Shown piece by piece: positions 1 to 8,681 of a DNA stretch of 64,000 nucleotides (its first letter is position 1; each line of letters opens with the position of its first letter). Made by a program: the position numbers and the translations under genes. The notes below the pieces were generated by a model, which worked only from the letters and a program-made list of their open reading frames with translations, did not search any database and was not told the origin of the DNA. Origin of the DNA: Ottowia thiooxydans_A. GTDB lineage: Bacteria > Pseudomonadota > Gammaproteobacteria > Burkholderiales > Burkholderiaceae_C. The stretch spans positions 1 through 64,000 of the forward strand of contig NZ_JBEPSH010000010.1 of assembly GCF_040548795.1 (NCBI RefSeq), in the 5' to 3' direction.

Positions 1-223
1 CGTGGGCGCGCGGCGACCCCCCCCCCCCCCCCCCCCCCCCCGCGCGGGCCCCCCCCGGGCGCCCCCCCGGCTAGGGGAGAGGGCGAAAAACCCCTACGGC
101 CGCGGAGCAGGCCATGCGGGAACGCCATGGACGGACCTGCGCCGGCCATCGGTGTTGTCCCCCCGTGGGGGAAGGCACCGAAGGTGACTCAGGGGGAGAC
201 CAATCCAGTGACTCAGGGGGGGA
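1..223. other. Window edge: low-complexity GC tract and intergenic DNA
   Basis: The first 70 bases are almost only G and C and include an unbroken run of 25 C (positions 17-41). The rest is intergenic DNA downstream of the minus-strand isomerase gene. It holds a 13-bp direct repeat, GTGACTCAGGGGG, at 184-196 and 208-220. No gene is supported here. The homopolymer looks more like a sequencing or assembly edge than biology, but the sequence alone cannot settle that. Confidence 0.6.
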
Positions 224-988
224 TCAAAGTCTGCTGAAATCCGGATACCTTTTTTCCATGAATGCCGTCATAGCTTCCCGTGCTGCGGGTTCGCCCAGCA
301 TGCGGCCAAAGCTGGCAGCCTCTTCACCGATGCGCTTGAGCACTTCTTCCTGCTGGGCGCCTTTCATGAGGCGCTTGGTTTCGATCAGGCTGGCCAAAGG
401 CTTGACCGCGAGCTTGCGCGCCTGTGCCTGAGCCAGACCATTGGCCTCCGAAGGCGGCACGATTCGATTGACCAGACCCACCTCCAGCGCGGCTTCCGCA
501 AAGAAGGGTTCGCCCAACAGCAGCGCTTCAGCCGCCCGTTGATAACCGAACAGGCGCGGCGCAAGCAAGCTCGAAGCCGCCTCTGGGCACAGGCCGAGGT
601 TGACAAAAGGCATGGAGAACGCCGCGTTGTCACCTGCATAGACCAGATCGCAATGCATCAGCATCGTGGTGCCGATGCCCACTGCGGGCCCACAAACCGC
701 TGCCAGCAGAGGCTTGGGGAACGTGGCGATGCCTTTGAGGAAGCGGAACACTGGCGCATCCATGCCTTGTGGTTTGTTCGCCAGGAAATCCTGCAGGTCA
801 TTGCCTGCCGAAAACACGGTTTCGTGGCCCTGAATAACGACGACGCGGGTTTGGGGATCGCTCGCCGCGGCCTCTATGGCGCTGGCCAGCGCGTCGTACA
901 TGGAAGCATTGATGGAATTCTTGCGGTCCAGCCGGTTGAATGTGAGCGTCAATACGCCGGCGTCGTGATGGGAGAGGATTTCGGACAT
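224..988 (-). CDS. Crotonase-family enoyl-CoA isomerase/hydratase
   Basis: This 254-residue protein covers the whole crotonase fold. It probably handles unsaturated fatty acyl-CoA esters in the cytoplasm as part of beta-oxidation. The oxyanion-hole segment is visible at residues 59-66 (FSAGNDLQ) and again at 99-106 (CGPAVGIG). The usual first catalytic Glu, found in a GGGCELA-type motif in hydratases, is absent: the matching stretch reads GIGTTMLMHCDL. The second Glu is kept at position 136 (LCPEAASS). That single-Glu pattern, with a GPAVGI segment, is known from delta3-delta2-enoyl-CoA isomerases of the ECI2 type, so isomerase is at least as likely as hydratase. It is the last gene of the minus-strand fatty-acid operon, 215 bp after the thioesterase. 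Confidence 0.85.
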   Translation of the reverse strand: MSEILSHHDAGVLTLTFNRLDRKNSINASMYDALASAIEAAASDPQTRVVVIQGHETVFSAGNDLQDFLANKPQGMDAPVFRFLKGIATFPKPLLAAVCGPAVGIGTTMLMHCDLVYAGDNAAFSMPFVNLGLCPEAASSLLAPRLFGYQRAAEALLLGEPFFAEAALEVGLVNRIVPPSEANGLAQAQARKLAVKPLASLIETKRLMKGAQQEEVLKRIGEEAASFGRMLGEPAAREAMTAFMEKRYPDFSRL

Positions 989-1203
989 GGAAGAGCTCTT
1001 AGGGGTGGTTGAACATACCCGGTCGGGCCGGGCGAAATAGAGGGTATGGGCAGAAAGCCGGGCTGGCGTGGACTGAAGCGAATTGCGCAGCGGTGAAACC
1101 GAATACCAATGTCCAGCTCACGACACTGGGTGACCATAACCCAGGCAATCCTAAGCGATTGCGCGAAGAAAATGCGGTCGCGCTGCGTTGCCCCCGAGCA
1201 GCC

Positions 1204-2073
1204 TCACTCCTTGTAATAGACGATCTGGTGCGTGGTGGCCAGAAGATGGCCTGTCTCGCTCCATAACTGGGCGCTTTGATCAAAGAAGCCGTTGAAAAAA
1301 GATTGGGAGCGGGCCTGGCCGAACAGAAAACCTTCTCCCGTCGCCGCCAATTCTTCCGGGCCCGCGTGGTAGTAGACCGTCATGGATACGGTGCCGATAG
1401 GCGTCATACGCGCCCTGCGTCGCCAGATGCGAGGAAAAAATGCGTCCGCCAACGCCGTGAGGCTGGCATAGTCCAGCGAACGAGGCGGATTGTCACGTAG
1501 CCAGAGCTGGGTGAGGCTATCTGCTTCTGCGCCATCCCATTGCTTGGGCAGAGTCCCCGCCACCAAGCGCATGTCGTAGGAACTTACCCAGCGCACGCTG
1601 TCCGTGAAAGGTACGCTGGGCACGCTGGAAGGCGGCAGCGCAGACGGCATGGCTTCATCCACAGCGCCCCAGGTAGCCCTTCGAACAGCGGTCACGGCCG
1701 TTGCGGTGAGCATGACGGTATCAAGGCCGTCAGTGCCGGTTTGCCATAGAGTCACTGTCCAGTGTTGCGTCGATCGGTTGGTGCGCACTGGTGTCGCTTC
1801 GATGCGAAACGGACCATCGGCCAGCCCCGCAGCGAAATTGACCGTGAGCGAGATCGGATCGCCCAGGCGCTGTGGATGGCGAAGCACCGCCTGCAGCGCC
1901 TGCGCGGCGGTCACACCCCCAAACGGCCCCACCATGTTGGCGTAGGCCGGATGGGTACGCCCCTCGAACTCTCGAGGCGGTTCGCTGCCATGTTCGTCGG
2001 CACGTGGCGCCAGAGGCACCAGCGCCATGGCTTCATCAAATGGATGGCTGCTGGCCTGAGATGCGTGTGCCAT
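1204..2073 (-). CDS. Acyl-CoA thioesterase (TesB-like double hot-dog family)
   Basis: This 289-residue protein has the size and layout of the TesB-like thioesterase superfamily, with two hot-dog domains in tandem. The N-terminal half carries the typical segment around residues 45-65 (ANMVGPFGGVTAAQ), followed by an acyl-CoA binding strand near NFAAGL. The C-terminal half ends with a characteristic strand and helix segment near FFDQSAQLW. Members cleave acyl-CoA to free acid and CoA, which may relieve CoA trapping during beta-oxidation. The start at 2073 has AAGGG just upstream. It lies 74 bp after the thiolase gene in the same operon. The exact substrate cannot be read from the sequence. Confidence 0.8.
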   Translation of the reverse strand: MAHASQASSHPFDEAMALVPLAPRADEHGSEPPREFEGRTHPAYANMVGPFGGVTAAQALQAVLRHPQRLGDPISLTVNFAAGLADGPFRIEATPVRTNRSTQHWTVTLWQTGTDGLDTVMLTATAVTAVRRATWGAVDEAMPSALPPSSVPSVPFTDSVRWVSSYDMRLVAGTLPKQWDGAEADSLTQLWLRDNPPRSLDYASLTALADAFFPRIWRRRARMTPIGTVSMTVYYHAGPEELAATGEGFLFGQARSQSFFNGFFDQSAQLWSETGHLLATTHQIVYYKE

Positions 2074-2147
2074 GGTGCCCTTTCCGACTTTATGAATATT
2101 GAAGTGAGTGAATTACCGGAGATGAGCCATTCTGAGCCTCTTGAATC

Positions 2148-3356
2148 TCAAACTCTCTCGAAGATACCCGCAGCGCCCTGCCCCATGCCTACACACATGG
2201 TGACCATGCCGTATTTCTTGTTATGCCTGCGCAAGGCATGCACCACTGTGGCCGAGCGAATGGCGCCTGTGGCTCCCAGCGGATGACCGAGCGCAATGGC
2301 ACCGCCCATGGGGTTGACCTTGGTTTTGTCCAAGCCCAGCGAGTTGATGACGGCCAGAGACTGGGCAGCAAAGGCTTCGTTCAATTCGATCCAGTCGATG
2401 TCGTCTTGCTTCAGGCCGGCATTGCGCAGTGCTGCTGGAATGGCCTCAATCGGGCCAATGCCCATGATCTGTGGCGGCACGCCTTTGGCAGCAAAACTGA
2501 CAAAGCGAGCCAGCGGAGTGAGACCAAAGCGCTTGACGGCGGCTTCGCTGGCCAGGATCAGTGCGCCCGCGCCGTCGCTGGTTTGCGAGCTGTTGCCGGC
2601 AGTGACAGATCCGCGGGCAGCGAAAACCGTACGCAGTTTGGCCAGGCCTTCACGGCTGGTGTCTGCACGCGGGCCTTCGTCGATGCTGACAGTTCGCTGT
2701 ACCTTGGAGACTTCGGCCGTCTTGAGGTTCACATTGCTCGAAGTGACTTCCACCGGCAGGATTTCATCTGCGAATTCTCCGGCCTTGATCGCTGCCAAGG
2801 CCTTCATGTGTGATTCGTAGGCGAATTCATCTTGCTGATCGCGAGAGACTTTCCACTGCTGCGCGACTTTCTCAGCCGTGAGACCCATGCCGTAGGCAAT
2901 GCCATAGTTGTCCACGTTGCTGGTGTCCGCAAAAATCGCGGGCGACAGGGAGGGCGAGTTACCCATCATGGGCACCATGCTCATGCTTTCAACACCCGCT
3001 GCAATCATCACATCGGCTTCGCCCACGCGAATGCGATCAGCCGCCATCTGAACCGCTGACAGACCAGAGGCGCAGAAACGGTTGACGGTGATGCCTCCCA
3101 CACCGTGGGGCAGTCCGGCGAGGACGGCGCCAATGCGCGCGATATTCAGGCCTTGCTGGGCTTCCGGGATCGCGCAGCCGCAGATGATGTCTTCGATAGC
3201 CGCAGGATCAAGCCCAGGGGTCTGGGCTACCGCGGCACGCAGGACATGACCCAGCAGATCGTCAGGCCGGGTTGATTTGAAGTAACCCTTGTGCGAGCGA
3301 CCGATGGGGGTACGGGTGGCGGCGACGATATAGGCGTCTTGGATTTGTTTGGTCAT
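2148..3356 (-). CDS. Acetyl-CoA acyltransferase (thiolase, FadA-like)
   Basis: This is a full-length 402-residue thiolase. It splits 3-ketoacyl-CoA with CoA into acetyl-CoA and a shortened acyl-CoA, the last step of beta-oxidation. The nucleophilic Cys is at position 95 (NRFCASGLSA). The active-site His is at 358 (ALGHPLGATG) and the second catalytic Cys at 388 (CVGMGQGAAG). The NEAFAAQ motif is also present. It follows the fused dehydrogenase/hydratase gene, but a repeat-flanked DUF559 gene sits between the two. Its position in a degradative operon with an acyl-CoA dehydrogenase favours a FadA-type role over a biosynthetic acetoacetyl-CoA thiolase. Confidence 0.93.
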   Translation of the reverse strand: MTKQIQDAYIVAATRTPIGRSHKGYFKSTRPDDLLGHVLRAAVAQTPGLDPAAIEDIICGCAIPEAQQGLNIARIGAVLAGLPHGVGGITVNRFCASGLSAVQMAADRIRVGEADVMIAAGVESMSMVPMMGNSPSLSPAIFADTSNVDNYGIAYGMGLTAEKVAQQWKVSRDQQDEFAYESHMKALAAIKAGEFADEILPVEVTSSNVNLKTAEVSKVQRTVSIDEGPRADTSREGLAKLRTVFAARGSVTAGNSSQTSDGAGALILASEAAVKRFGLTPLARFVSFAAKGVPPQIMGIGPIEAIPAALRNAGLKQDDIDWIELNEAFAAQSLAVINSLGLDKTKVNPMGGAIALGHPLGATGAIRSATVVHALRRHNKKYGMVTMCVGMGQGAAGIFERV

Positions 3357-3382
3357 GTTGGTCTCGACTATTTGGATTTTCT

Positions 3383-3880
3383 CTACCGCGTAAGGGAGAG
3401 GGAGAGGACACCCGGCTGAGGGGCGAGAGCAGCGGCGCGCATCTCAGCGACTTGCCTGATTTTTTCCATAACGGATTGCGTTTCTCTTAGCACCTCGTTG
3501 CTCCAGAATCGAAGCACGTCGAAGTCTTCTTGCGACAGAGCTCTGCTGCGTTTTTGATCACGAAGGACTGCATCAGGAGCGGCATGCTGACCACCGTCGA
3601 TTTCAATCACAAGACCGATTTCCAAGCAAGCGACGTCGGCGTAATAGCCCACGATGGGGCGCTGGCGCCGAAACTTCAACCCCATTAGACGGCGATCGCG
3701 TAATTTGCTCCAAAGCAAGGCTTCTGGGTCGGTTTGAGTGTGGCGCAGCGCGCGAGCGCGCTCCCTCACCCCAACCCTCTCCCGCACGCGGGAGAGGGAG
3801 CTTTTTGGCTTCGTTTGAACTTCTTGAACTTCTTGAGCCGTTTGACAGTGGGGCTTGGGCGATCGTTTTGTGGGTTGCAT
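3383..3880 (-). CDS. DUF559 domain protein (nuclease-like)
   Basis: This 165-residue protein has a DUF559 domain over roughly residues 45-150. The domain is related to Vsr-like restriction-endonuclease folds. Typical family features are the start LRHTQTDPEALLWSKLR, the segment GLKFRRQRPIVGYYADVAC and the EIDGGQH motif, followed by a DFDVLRFWSNEV strand. The function of this family is not established. The chosen ATG has a good ribosome site (AGGAGG with a 4-base spacer). The gene is bracketed by copies of a palindromic repeat: its N-terminal region reads straight through one copy (residues RVRERVGVRERA), the site upstream of the start lies at the edge of the other, and its last codons fall in a weaker third copy. 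It interrupts an otherwise metabolic operon. Confidence 0.75.
   Translation of the reverse strand: MQPTKRSPKPHCQTAQEVQEVQTKPKSSLSRVRERVGVRERARALRHTQTDPEALLWSKLRDRRLMGLKFRRQRPIVGYYADVACLEIGLVIEIDGGQHAAPDAVLRDQKRSRALSQEDFDVLRFWSNEVLRETQSVMEKIRQVAEMRAAALAPQPGVLSLSLTR
3760..3801. repeat. REP-like palindromic repeat, copy 1
   Basis: This 42-bp element has an internal hairpin CCCTCTCCCGC-ACGCGGGAGAGGG preceded by a CTCACCCCAAC arm. Its reverse complement matches the element at 3891-3932 at 37 of 42 bases. It lies inside the coding sequence of the DUF559 gene. Confidence 0.75.
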
Positions 3881-3890
3881 AGAGCCTCCT

Positions 3891-3932
3891 GCTCCCTCCC
3901 CCACTTGTGGGAGAGGGTTGGGGTGAGGGTGC
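3891..3932. repeat. REP-like palindromic repeat, copy 2 (inverted)
   Basis: This is the inverted partner of the element at 3760-3801. It begins 3 bp after the end of the fused dehydrogenase/hydratase gene and ends just upstream of the DUF559 start. A weaker third copy can be seen at 3381-3407, at the 3' end of the DUF559 gene. Confidence 0.75.
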
Positions 3933-3934
3933 GC

Positions 3935-6352
3935 TCAATTCCTGACCGGCTTACCCGTCGCCAGCATGCCCATGATCCGCTCATGCGTCTTGGGATGGCC
4001 CAGCAATGAGGTGAAGGCTTGGCGTTCGAGCGTCATCAGGTACTCCTCAGTCACCATGGTGCCGGGATCGACATCACCGCCGGTCAGCACATTGGCAATC
4101 AGGCTGGAGACATGGAAATCATGTTGGCTGATAAAACCACCGTCTCGCATGTTCACCAATTGCCCCTGGATGGTCGCCTTGCCGTCCCGGCCGGCTACCG
4201 CAAACTGTTTCCGGTGTGGAGGCCGGTAACCGGCGCGGTACATGGCCTTGGCTTCATTGGTCGCCACGTAAAGCAGTTCGTCCTTGTTGGGCACCACGAT
4301 GTCACTCCAGAGCAGGTACCCCAGCTTCCGGCTCTCAAGCGCGCTGGTGCCCACCTTGGCCATCGCGGCGGCGGTAAAGCCTTCGGTCAGGAAGGGCAGC
4401 AAATCCTTGCCAGCGCTGGCTTGAGAATTCTCATAGGCGCGGCGCGCGAGATAGGTCAAGCCACCTGCACCGGGGATCAAGCCGACACCTACTTCCACCA
4501 AGCCGATATAGCTTTCCATGATGGCCACGCGCCGCGAAGAATGCACTGCCAGTTCGCAGCCACCGCCCAGGGCCATGCCACGAATGGCAGAAATCACCGG
4601 CACATTGGCATAGCGGATGCGCAACATCAGGTCCTGCAGTTCCTTTTCCATGGAGTCCACGAGGCCTGCGCCACCAGCCACATAGCCAGGGAGCATGGCT
4701 TGAAGATCGGCACCTACCGAGAAGGGGTCATCACCAGGCCAGATGACCAGGCCCTGGTACTGGCTTTCAGCCAGGTCAACCGCCTGCATGAGGCCTTCGC
4801 CTGCTTCCGGACTGATGGCCCGCATCTTGGTCTTCAATGTCGCGATGACGACTTCATCATCGAGCGTCCAGATACGAACAGCATCAGTTTCCTGCAAGGT
4901 CTTGCCCGCAGTCGCCGGACGGGGACCGCCTTCTCCCAACAGCAACTCGGGAAAGAGCTGCCGCTCATACACAGGCAGTTGGCGACGAGGCTCGAAGCGC
5001 GCACTCGAAGGATTCCAGGAACCTTGCTCAGTATGCACGCCACCGGCTTGCGCCACAGGGCCGTTGAAAACCCATTCAGGCAATGGCGCTTTCGATATCG
5101 CCTTTCCTGCATCAATGTCTTCCTGGATCATCTTGGCTACTTCAAGCCAGCCCGCTTCTTGCCAGAGTTCGAAAGGACCCTGTTTCATTGCAAAGCCCCA
5201 GCGCATCGCCTGGTCGACATCGCGCGCGGTTTCTGCAATGGATTGCAGATGCACCGCCGCATAGTGAAAAGCGTTTCGCAGGATCGCCCAGAGGAACTGA
5301 CCTTGAGGGCCTTCTGCGTTGCGCAGCAGCTTCAGCCTCTCTCCCGCCGGTTTTTTCAGCATGCGGCCATAAACCTCATCAGCCTTCTGGCCTCCCGGCA
5401 CGTACTCGCCTCCGGACAGATCAAAACGCAAGATGTCACGACCCACTTTTTTGTAAAAACCTGCACCCGTTTTCTGGCCCAGGTTTTTCAACTCCAGCAG
5501 TTTGGCCAGTACAGCCGGTGTGCCATAAGTTTCGTAGAAAGGGTCGGTCTCAGGACTGAGGCTGTCTTGCAAGGTCTTGATGACGTGGCCCACCGTATCG
5601 AGGCCCACCACGTCGATGGTGCGGAATGTGCCGCTGGGTGCGCGACCCAGGCGTTTGCCAGTCAGGTCGTCCACGACATCGAAGGTGAGTCCGAATTTGT
5701 CGACTTCTTTCATGGTCGCCAGCATGCCGGCGGTACCGATCCGATTGGCGATGAAGTTGGGCGTATCTTTGGCGCGCACGACGCCTTTGCCAAGTGCGGT
5801 GGTGACGAAGGCCTCCAGGTCGTCCATGGCCTGAGGTTGGGTTGCGGGCGTGGCGATCAATTCCACCAGGTACATGTACCGTGGGGGATTGAAGAAGTGG
5901 ATACCGCAGAAACGCGGACGCAAAGCTTCTGGCAGCGCCTCGCTCAGTTTGGTGATGGACAGGCCGGAAGTGTTGCTTGCCAAGATGGCATGCTTGGCTA
6001 CGAAGGGGGCGATCTTGTGATACAGATCACTCTTCCAATCCATACGCTCAGCAATGGCCTCAATGATCAAATCACAGCCTTTGAGCTTCTTGAGATCATC
6101 TTCGTAGTTGGCCACCTCGATGAGATCGGCGTCGTCTGCCAGCCCCAAGGGCGAAGGCTTGAGTTTTTTCAAGTTGGCAATCGCCTTTTCGACGATGCCA
6201 TTTTTGGAAACCGGCTTGCCGTCCTCACCCGGTTTAGCGGCCAGATCAAACAGGACGACAGGCACTTTGACGTTGACCAGATGCGCAGCTATTTGCGCCC
6301 CCATCACACCTGCGCCGAGCACGGCGACTTTTTTCACATTGAATCGGGACAT
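3935..6352 (-). CDS. 3-hydroxyacyl-CoA dehydrogenase / enoyl-CoA hydratase fusion
   Basis: This 805-residue bifunctional protein combines the hydration and NAD-dependent oxidation steps of beta-oxidation. An N-terminal Rossmann domain shows VAVLGAGVMGAQIAAHL near residues 9-25, followed by the 3-hydroxyacyl-CoA dehydrogenase C-terminal domain. A crotonase domain lies in the C-terminal third, with GMALGGGCELAVHSSRR and GLVEVGVGLIPGAGG supplying the two expected glutamates. This order, dehydrogenase first and hydratase second, is that of FadN/YusL and the reverse of E. coli FadB. ATG at 6352 is preferred over an in-frame TTG three codons upstream because the Rossmann strand begins right after it. 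It lies 28 bp after the DUF2147 gene in the same operon. Confidence 0.92.
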   Translation of the reverse strand: MSRFNVKKVAVLGAGVMGAQIAAHLVNVKVPVVLFDLAAKPGEDGKPVSKNGIVEKAIANLKKLKPSPLGLADDADLIEVANYEDDLKKLKGCDLIIEAIAERMDWKSDLYHKIAPFVAKHAILASNTSGLSITKLSEALPEALRPRFCGIHFFNPPRYMYLVELIATPATQPQAMDDLEAFVTTALGKGVVRAKDTPNFIANRIGTAGMLATMKEVDKFGLTFDVVDDLTGKRLGRAPSGTFRTIDVVGLDTVGHVIKTLQDSLSPETDPFYETYGTPAVLAKLLELKNLGQKTGAGFYKKVGRDILRFDLSGGEYVPGGQKADEVYGRMLKKPAGERLKLLRNAEGPQGQFLWAILRNAFHYAAVHLQSIAETARDVDQAMRWGFAMKQGPFELWQEAGWLEVAKMIQEDIDAGKAISKAPLPEWVFNGPVAQAGGVHTEQGSWNPSSARFEPRRQLPVYERQLFPELLLGEGGPRPATAGKTLQETDAVRIWTLDDEVVIATLKTKMRAISPEAGEGLMQAVDLAESQYQGLVIWPGDDPFSVGADLQAMLPGYVAGGAGLVDSMEKELQDLMLRIRYANVPVISAIRGMALGGGCELAVHSSRRVAIMESYIGLVEVGVGLIPGAGGLTYLARRAYENSQASAGKDLLPFLTEGFTAAAMAKVGTSALESRKLGYLLWSDIVVPNKDELLYVATNEAKAMYRAGYRPPHRKQFAVAGRDGKATIQGQLVNMRDGGFISQHDFHVSSLIANVLTGGDVDPGTMVTEEYLMTLERQAFTSLLGHPKTHERIMGMLATGKPVRN

Positions 6353-6380
6353 TTTCAGCAATTCTTTCTAAGGTGACGCT

Positions 6381-6851
6381 TCACTGGACCCTGGTCCAGG
6401 TCTGGGTGCGCCCGAATGGACCGATAGAGCCTCGCACCTCCAATTTCTTGCCGGCCTCAATGGGCGTCAGGCGCAGGCCATAGTCGCTGCCTTTCTCAGG
6501 GTCAAGAATTCGGCCGCCTTCCCAGACTTCCTTGCCTTCCGCTTTCTTGGCGCCTCGAATGATTTCGAGACCAACCACCGGTTTGTCCTTGCGGTCGCCG
6601 CTGCATTTGTCGCAGATACTGTTGGGGTCGGCCTCCTTGCGCAGGAGCTTTTCGATCCTGCCAGTGAGCACGCCAGCAGATTCAGAGATGACGATCTGTG
6701 CCTTGGCTTGCCCTGTGGAATCATCAATGCTTTGCCAGGTACCTACGGGCGTCATCTGCGCCCATGCCGTACTGCCTGCAAGTGCGAGGCCAGCAATGAA
6801 CAACCTGGCGAGCCTGGTTGGCTGAGAGCCGAGTGCGATGGGGGAGCTCAT
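6381..6851 (-). CDS. Periplasmic DUF2147 protein
   Basis: This 156-residue protein has a signal peptide ending near residue 31 (STAWAQ) and a compact DUF2147 domain. The domain is visible as PVGTWQSIDDSTG at its start and GRTQTWTRV at its end. It contains a conserved-looking Cys pair (SICDKCSGD). Proteins of this family are exported small beta-barrel-like proteins of unknown function. Its start codon overlaps the acyl-CoA dehydrogenase stop by four bases (ATGA), so the two are translationally linked. A secreted protein inside a cytoplasmic beta-oxidation operon suggests a role in fatty-acid entry or envelope adaptation. That is inference only. Confidence 0.85.
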   Translation of the reverse strand: MSSPIALGSQPTRLARLFIAGLALAGSTAWAQMTPVGTWQSIDDSTGQAKAQIVISESAGVLTGRIEKLLRKEADPNSICDKCSGDRKDKPVVGLEIIRGAKKAEGKEVWEGGRILDPEKGSDYGLRLTPIEAGKKLEVRGSIGPFGRTQTWTRVQ

Positions 6852-8644
6852 GCCAGCGCCTCATCTGTTTCCAGCAGATTGGCCACGCCCGAACGCGCCG
6901 TGCGCATGAGGCTCGCGGTCTCGGGGAACAGGCGCGCGAAGTAAAAGCGCGCGGTCTGCAACTTGGCAGTGTAGAAGGGGTCTGTACTGCCTTCGGCCTG
7001 CTTTTTCAGGGCCACACTGGCCATGCGTGCAAAGAAGTATCCGAACACCAGGTGGCCTGCCACGCGCAGATAGTCCACACTGGCACCGCCCACCTCGTCA
7101 GGGTTGATAAACCCCTTGAAGCCGATTTCGGTGGTGAACTTGGTCATTTGATCTGCCAGATAGCCCAGCGGATTGATGAACTCGCTCATCTTTTCGTTGA
7201 CACCCTCTTCCTGAACCAGGGCCGCAATCAACTTGCCGAACTTTTTCAGCGTCGCCCCCTGATTGCCCAGAATCTTGCGGCCCAGCAGATCCAGAGACTG
7301 CACAGTGTTGGTGCCTTCATAGATCATGTTGATGCGAGCATCGCGAACGTATTGCTCCATGCCGGTTTCATGGATGTAGCCGTGGCCGCCAAACACCTGC
7401 ATGGCGTGGTTGGTGGCTGCAAATCCGTTGTCGGTCAGGAAGGCTTTGACGATGGGCGTGAGCAGCGCAACCAGTTCGTCACTGTCCTTTCGCACCTTCT
7501 CATCAGGGTGGTAGAGAGCCTTGTCGAGCAGCATGGCGCAGTAGATGGACATGGCTCGACCACCTTCAGCGTAAGCCTTGGCAGTGAGCAACATCTTGCG
7601 CACATCAGGGTGCACGATGATGGGGTCTGCAGGCTGGTCTTTGGCTTTGGGGCCTGAGAGGCTGCGCATCTGCAAGCGATCCTTGGCATAGATGAGCGCG
7701 TTCTGATAGGCCACTTCGGTCAGGCCCAGGGACTGGTTACCCACCCCCAGACGGGCTGCATTCATCATCACGAACATGGCTTGGAGCCCTTTGTTCGGCT
7801 CGCCGACCAGCGTACCCACCGCACCTTCCAGGCTCAGCTGGGCGGTAGAGTTGCCGTGGATGCCCATCTTGTGCTCAAGTCCTGTGCAAAAGACCGGGTT
7901 GCGCTCACCCAGGCTTTCGTCGTCGTTGACATGGAATTTGGGAACCAGGAACAGGCTGATGCCTTTGCTGCCTTTTGGCGCATCTGGAAGCCGAGCCAGC
8001 ACCAAATGGAGGATATTGGACGCCATGTCATGCTCGCCGGCGCTGATGAAGATCTTGTTGCCGGTGATCTTGTAGGTGCCATCGCCCACAGGCTCGGCCT
8101 TGGACCGCAAAAGACCCAGGTCTGTGCCGCAATGCGGTTCGGTCAGGCACATGGAGCCGGTCCACTCCCCGCTGGTCAACTTGGGCAGATATTTCTTTTT
8201 CTGCTCCGGCGTGCCATGAGCATGCAGGGCTTCGTAGGCGCCATGCGATAGACCGGGGTACATGGTCCACGCCTGGTTGGCAGAGTTGAGCATCTCGTAG
8301 ACGCATTGGTTGGCCACAATAGGCAAGCCCTGCCCGCCGTACTCTGGATCGCAAGACAGCGCTGCCCAGCCCCCTTCAACATATTGTGCGTAGGCATCTT
8401 TGAAGCCCGTGGGGGTTTTGACCTCGTGAGTCGTCTTGTCCAGCACGCAACCCTCGGTGTCTCCACTCAGGTTCAAAGGCTGCAGCACTTGCGAAGCGAA
8501 CTTCCCACCCTCTTCGATGACTGCGTTCAATGTGTCGGTATCCACGTCAGCATGACGAGGAATTTCCTTGAGTTCATCGACGACGTTGAGCACCTCGTGC
8601 ATGACGAATTGCATATCGCGCAGAGGGGGGTTGTAGGTGGGCAT
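6848..8644 (-). CDS. Acyl-CoA dehydrogenase (long form)
   Basis: This 598-residue flavoenzyme catalyses the first oxidation step of beta-oxidation, turning acyl-CoA into trans-2-enoyl-CoA. The FAD/substrate motif MCLTEPHCGTDLG and the segment KITGNKIFISAGEHD are present. The C-terminal helical domain carries QVFGGHGYIHE and the catalytic-glutamate motif IYEGTN. About 130 extra C-terminal residues beyond the usual 380-400 place it in the long subfamily with an acetyl-CoA dehydrogenase-like C-terminal domain. It is the first enzyme gene after the TetR regulator (37-bp gap) and overlaps the next gene by ATGA. FadE-type activity is likely. Chain-length range is unknown. Confidence 0.92.
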   Translation of the reverse strand: MPTYNPPLRDMQFVMHEVLNVVDELKEIPRHADVDTDTLNAVIEEGGKFASQVLQPLNLSGDTEGCVLDKTTHEVKTPTGFKDAYAQYVEGGWAALSCDPEYGGQGLPIVANQCVYEMLNSANQAWTMYPGLSHGAYEALHAHGTPEQKKKYLPKLTSGEWTGSMCLTEPHCGTDLGLLRSKAEPVGDGTYKITGNKIFISAGEHDMASNILHLVLARLPDAPKGSKGISLFLVPKFHVNDDESLGERNPVFCTGLEHKMGIHGNSTAQLSLEGAVGTLVGEPNKGLQAMFVMMNAARLGVGNQSLGLTEVAYQNALIYAKDRLQMRSLSGPKAKDQPADPIIVHPDVRKMLLTAKAYAEGGRAMSIYCAMLLDKALYHPDEKVRKDSDELVALLTPIVKAFLTDNGFAATNHAMQVFGGHGYIHETGMEQYVRDARINMIYEGTNTVQSLDLLGRKILGNQGATLKKFGKLIAALVQEEGVNEKMSEFINPLGYLADQMTKFTTEIGFKGFINPDEVGGASVDYLRVAGHLVFGYFFARMASVALKKQAEGSTDPFYTAKLQTARFYFARLFPETASLMRTARSGVANLLETDEALA

Positions 8645-8681
8645 GGGGACTGGCTCCTTGGAAAATGTCTAGTGAATTAAA

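Noticed and set aside
4019..6376. Plus-strand open frame of 785 codons opposite the dehydrogenase/hydratase gene
   Set aside because: It is the antisense shadow of a clear gene on the other strand; the translation is rich in His, Gln and Arg and shows no domain.
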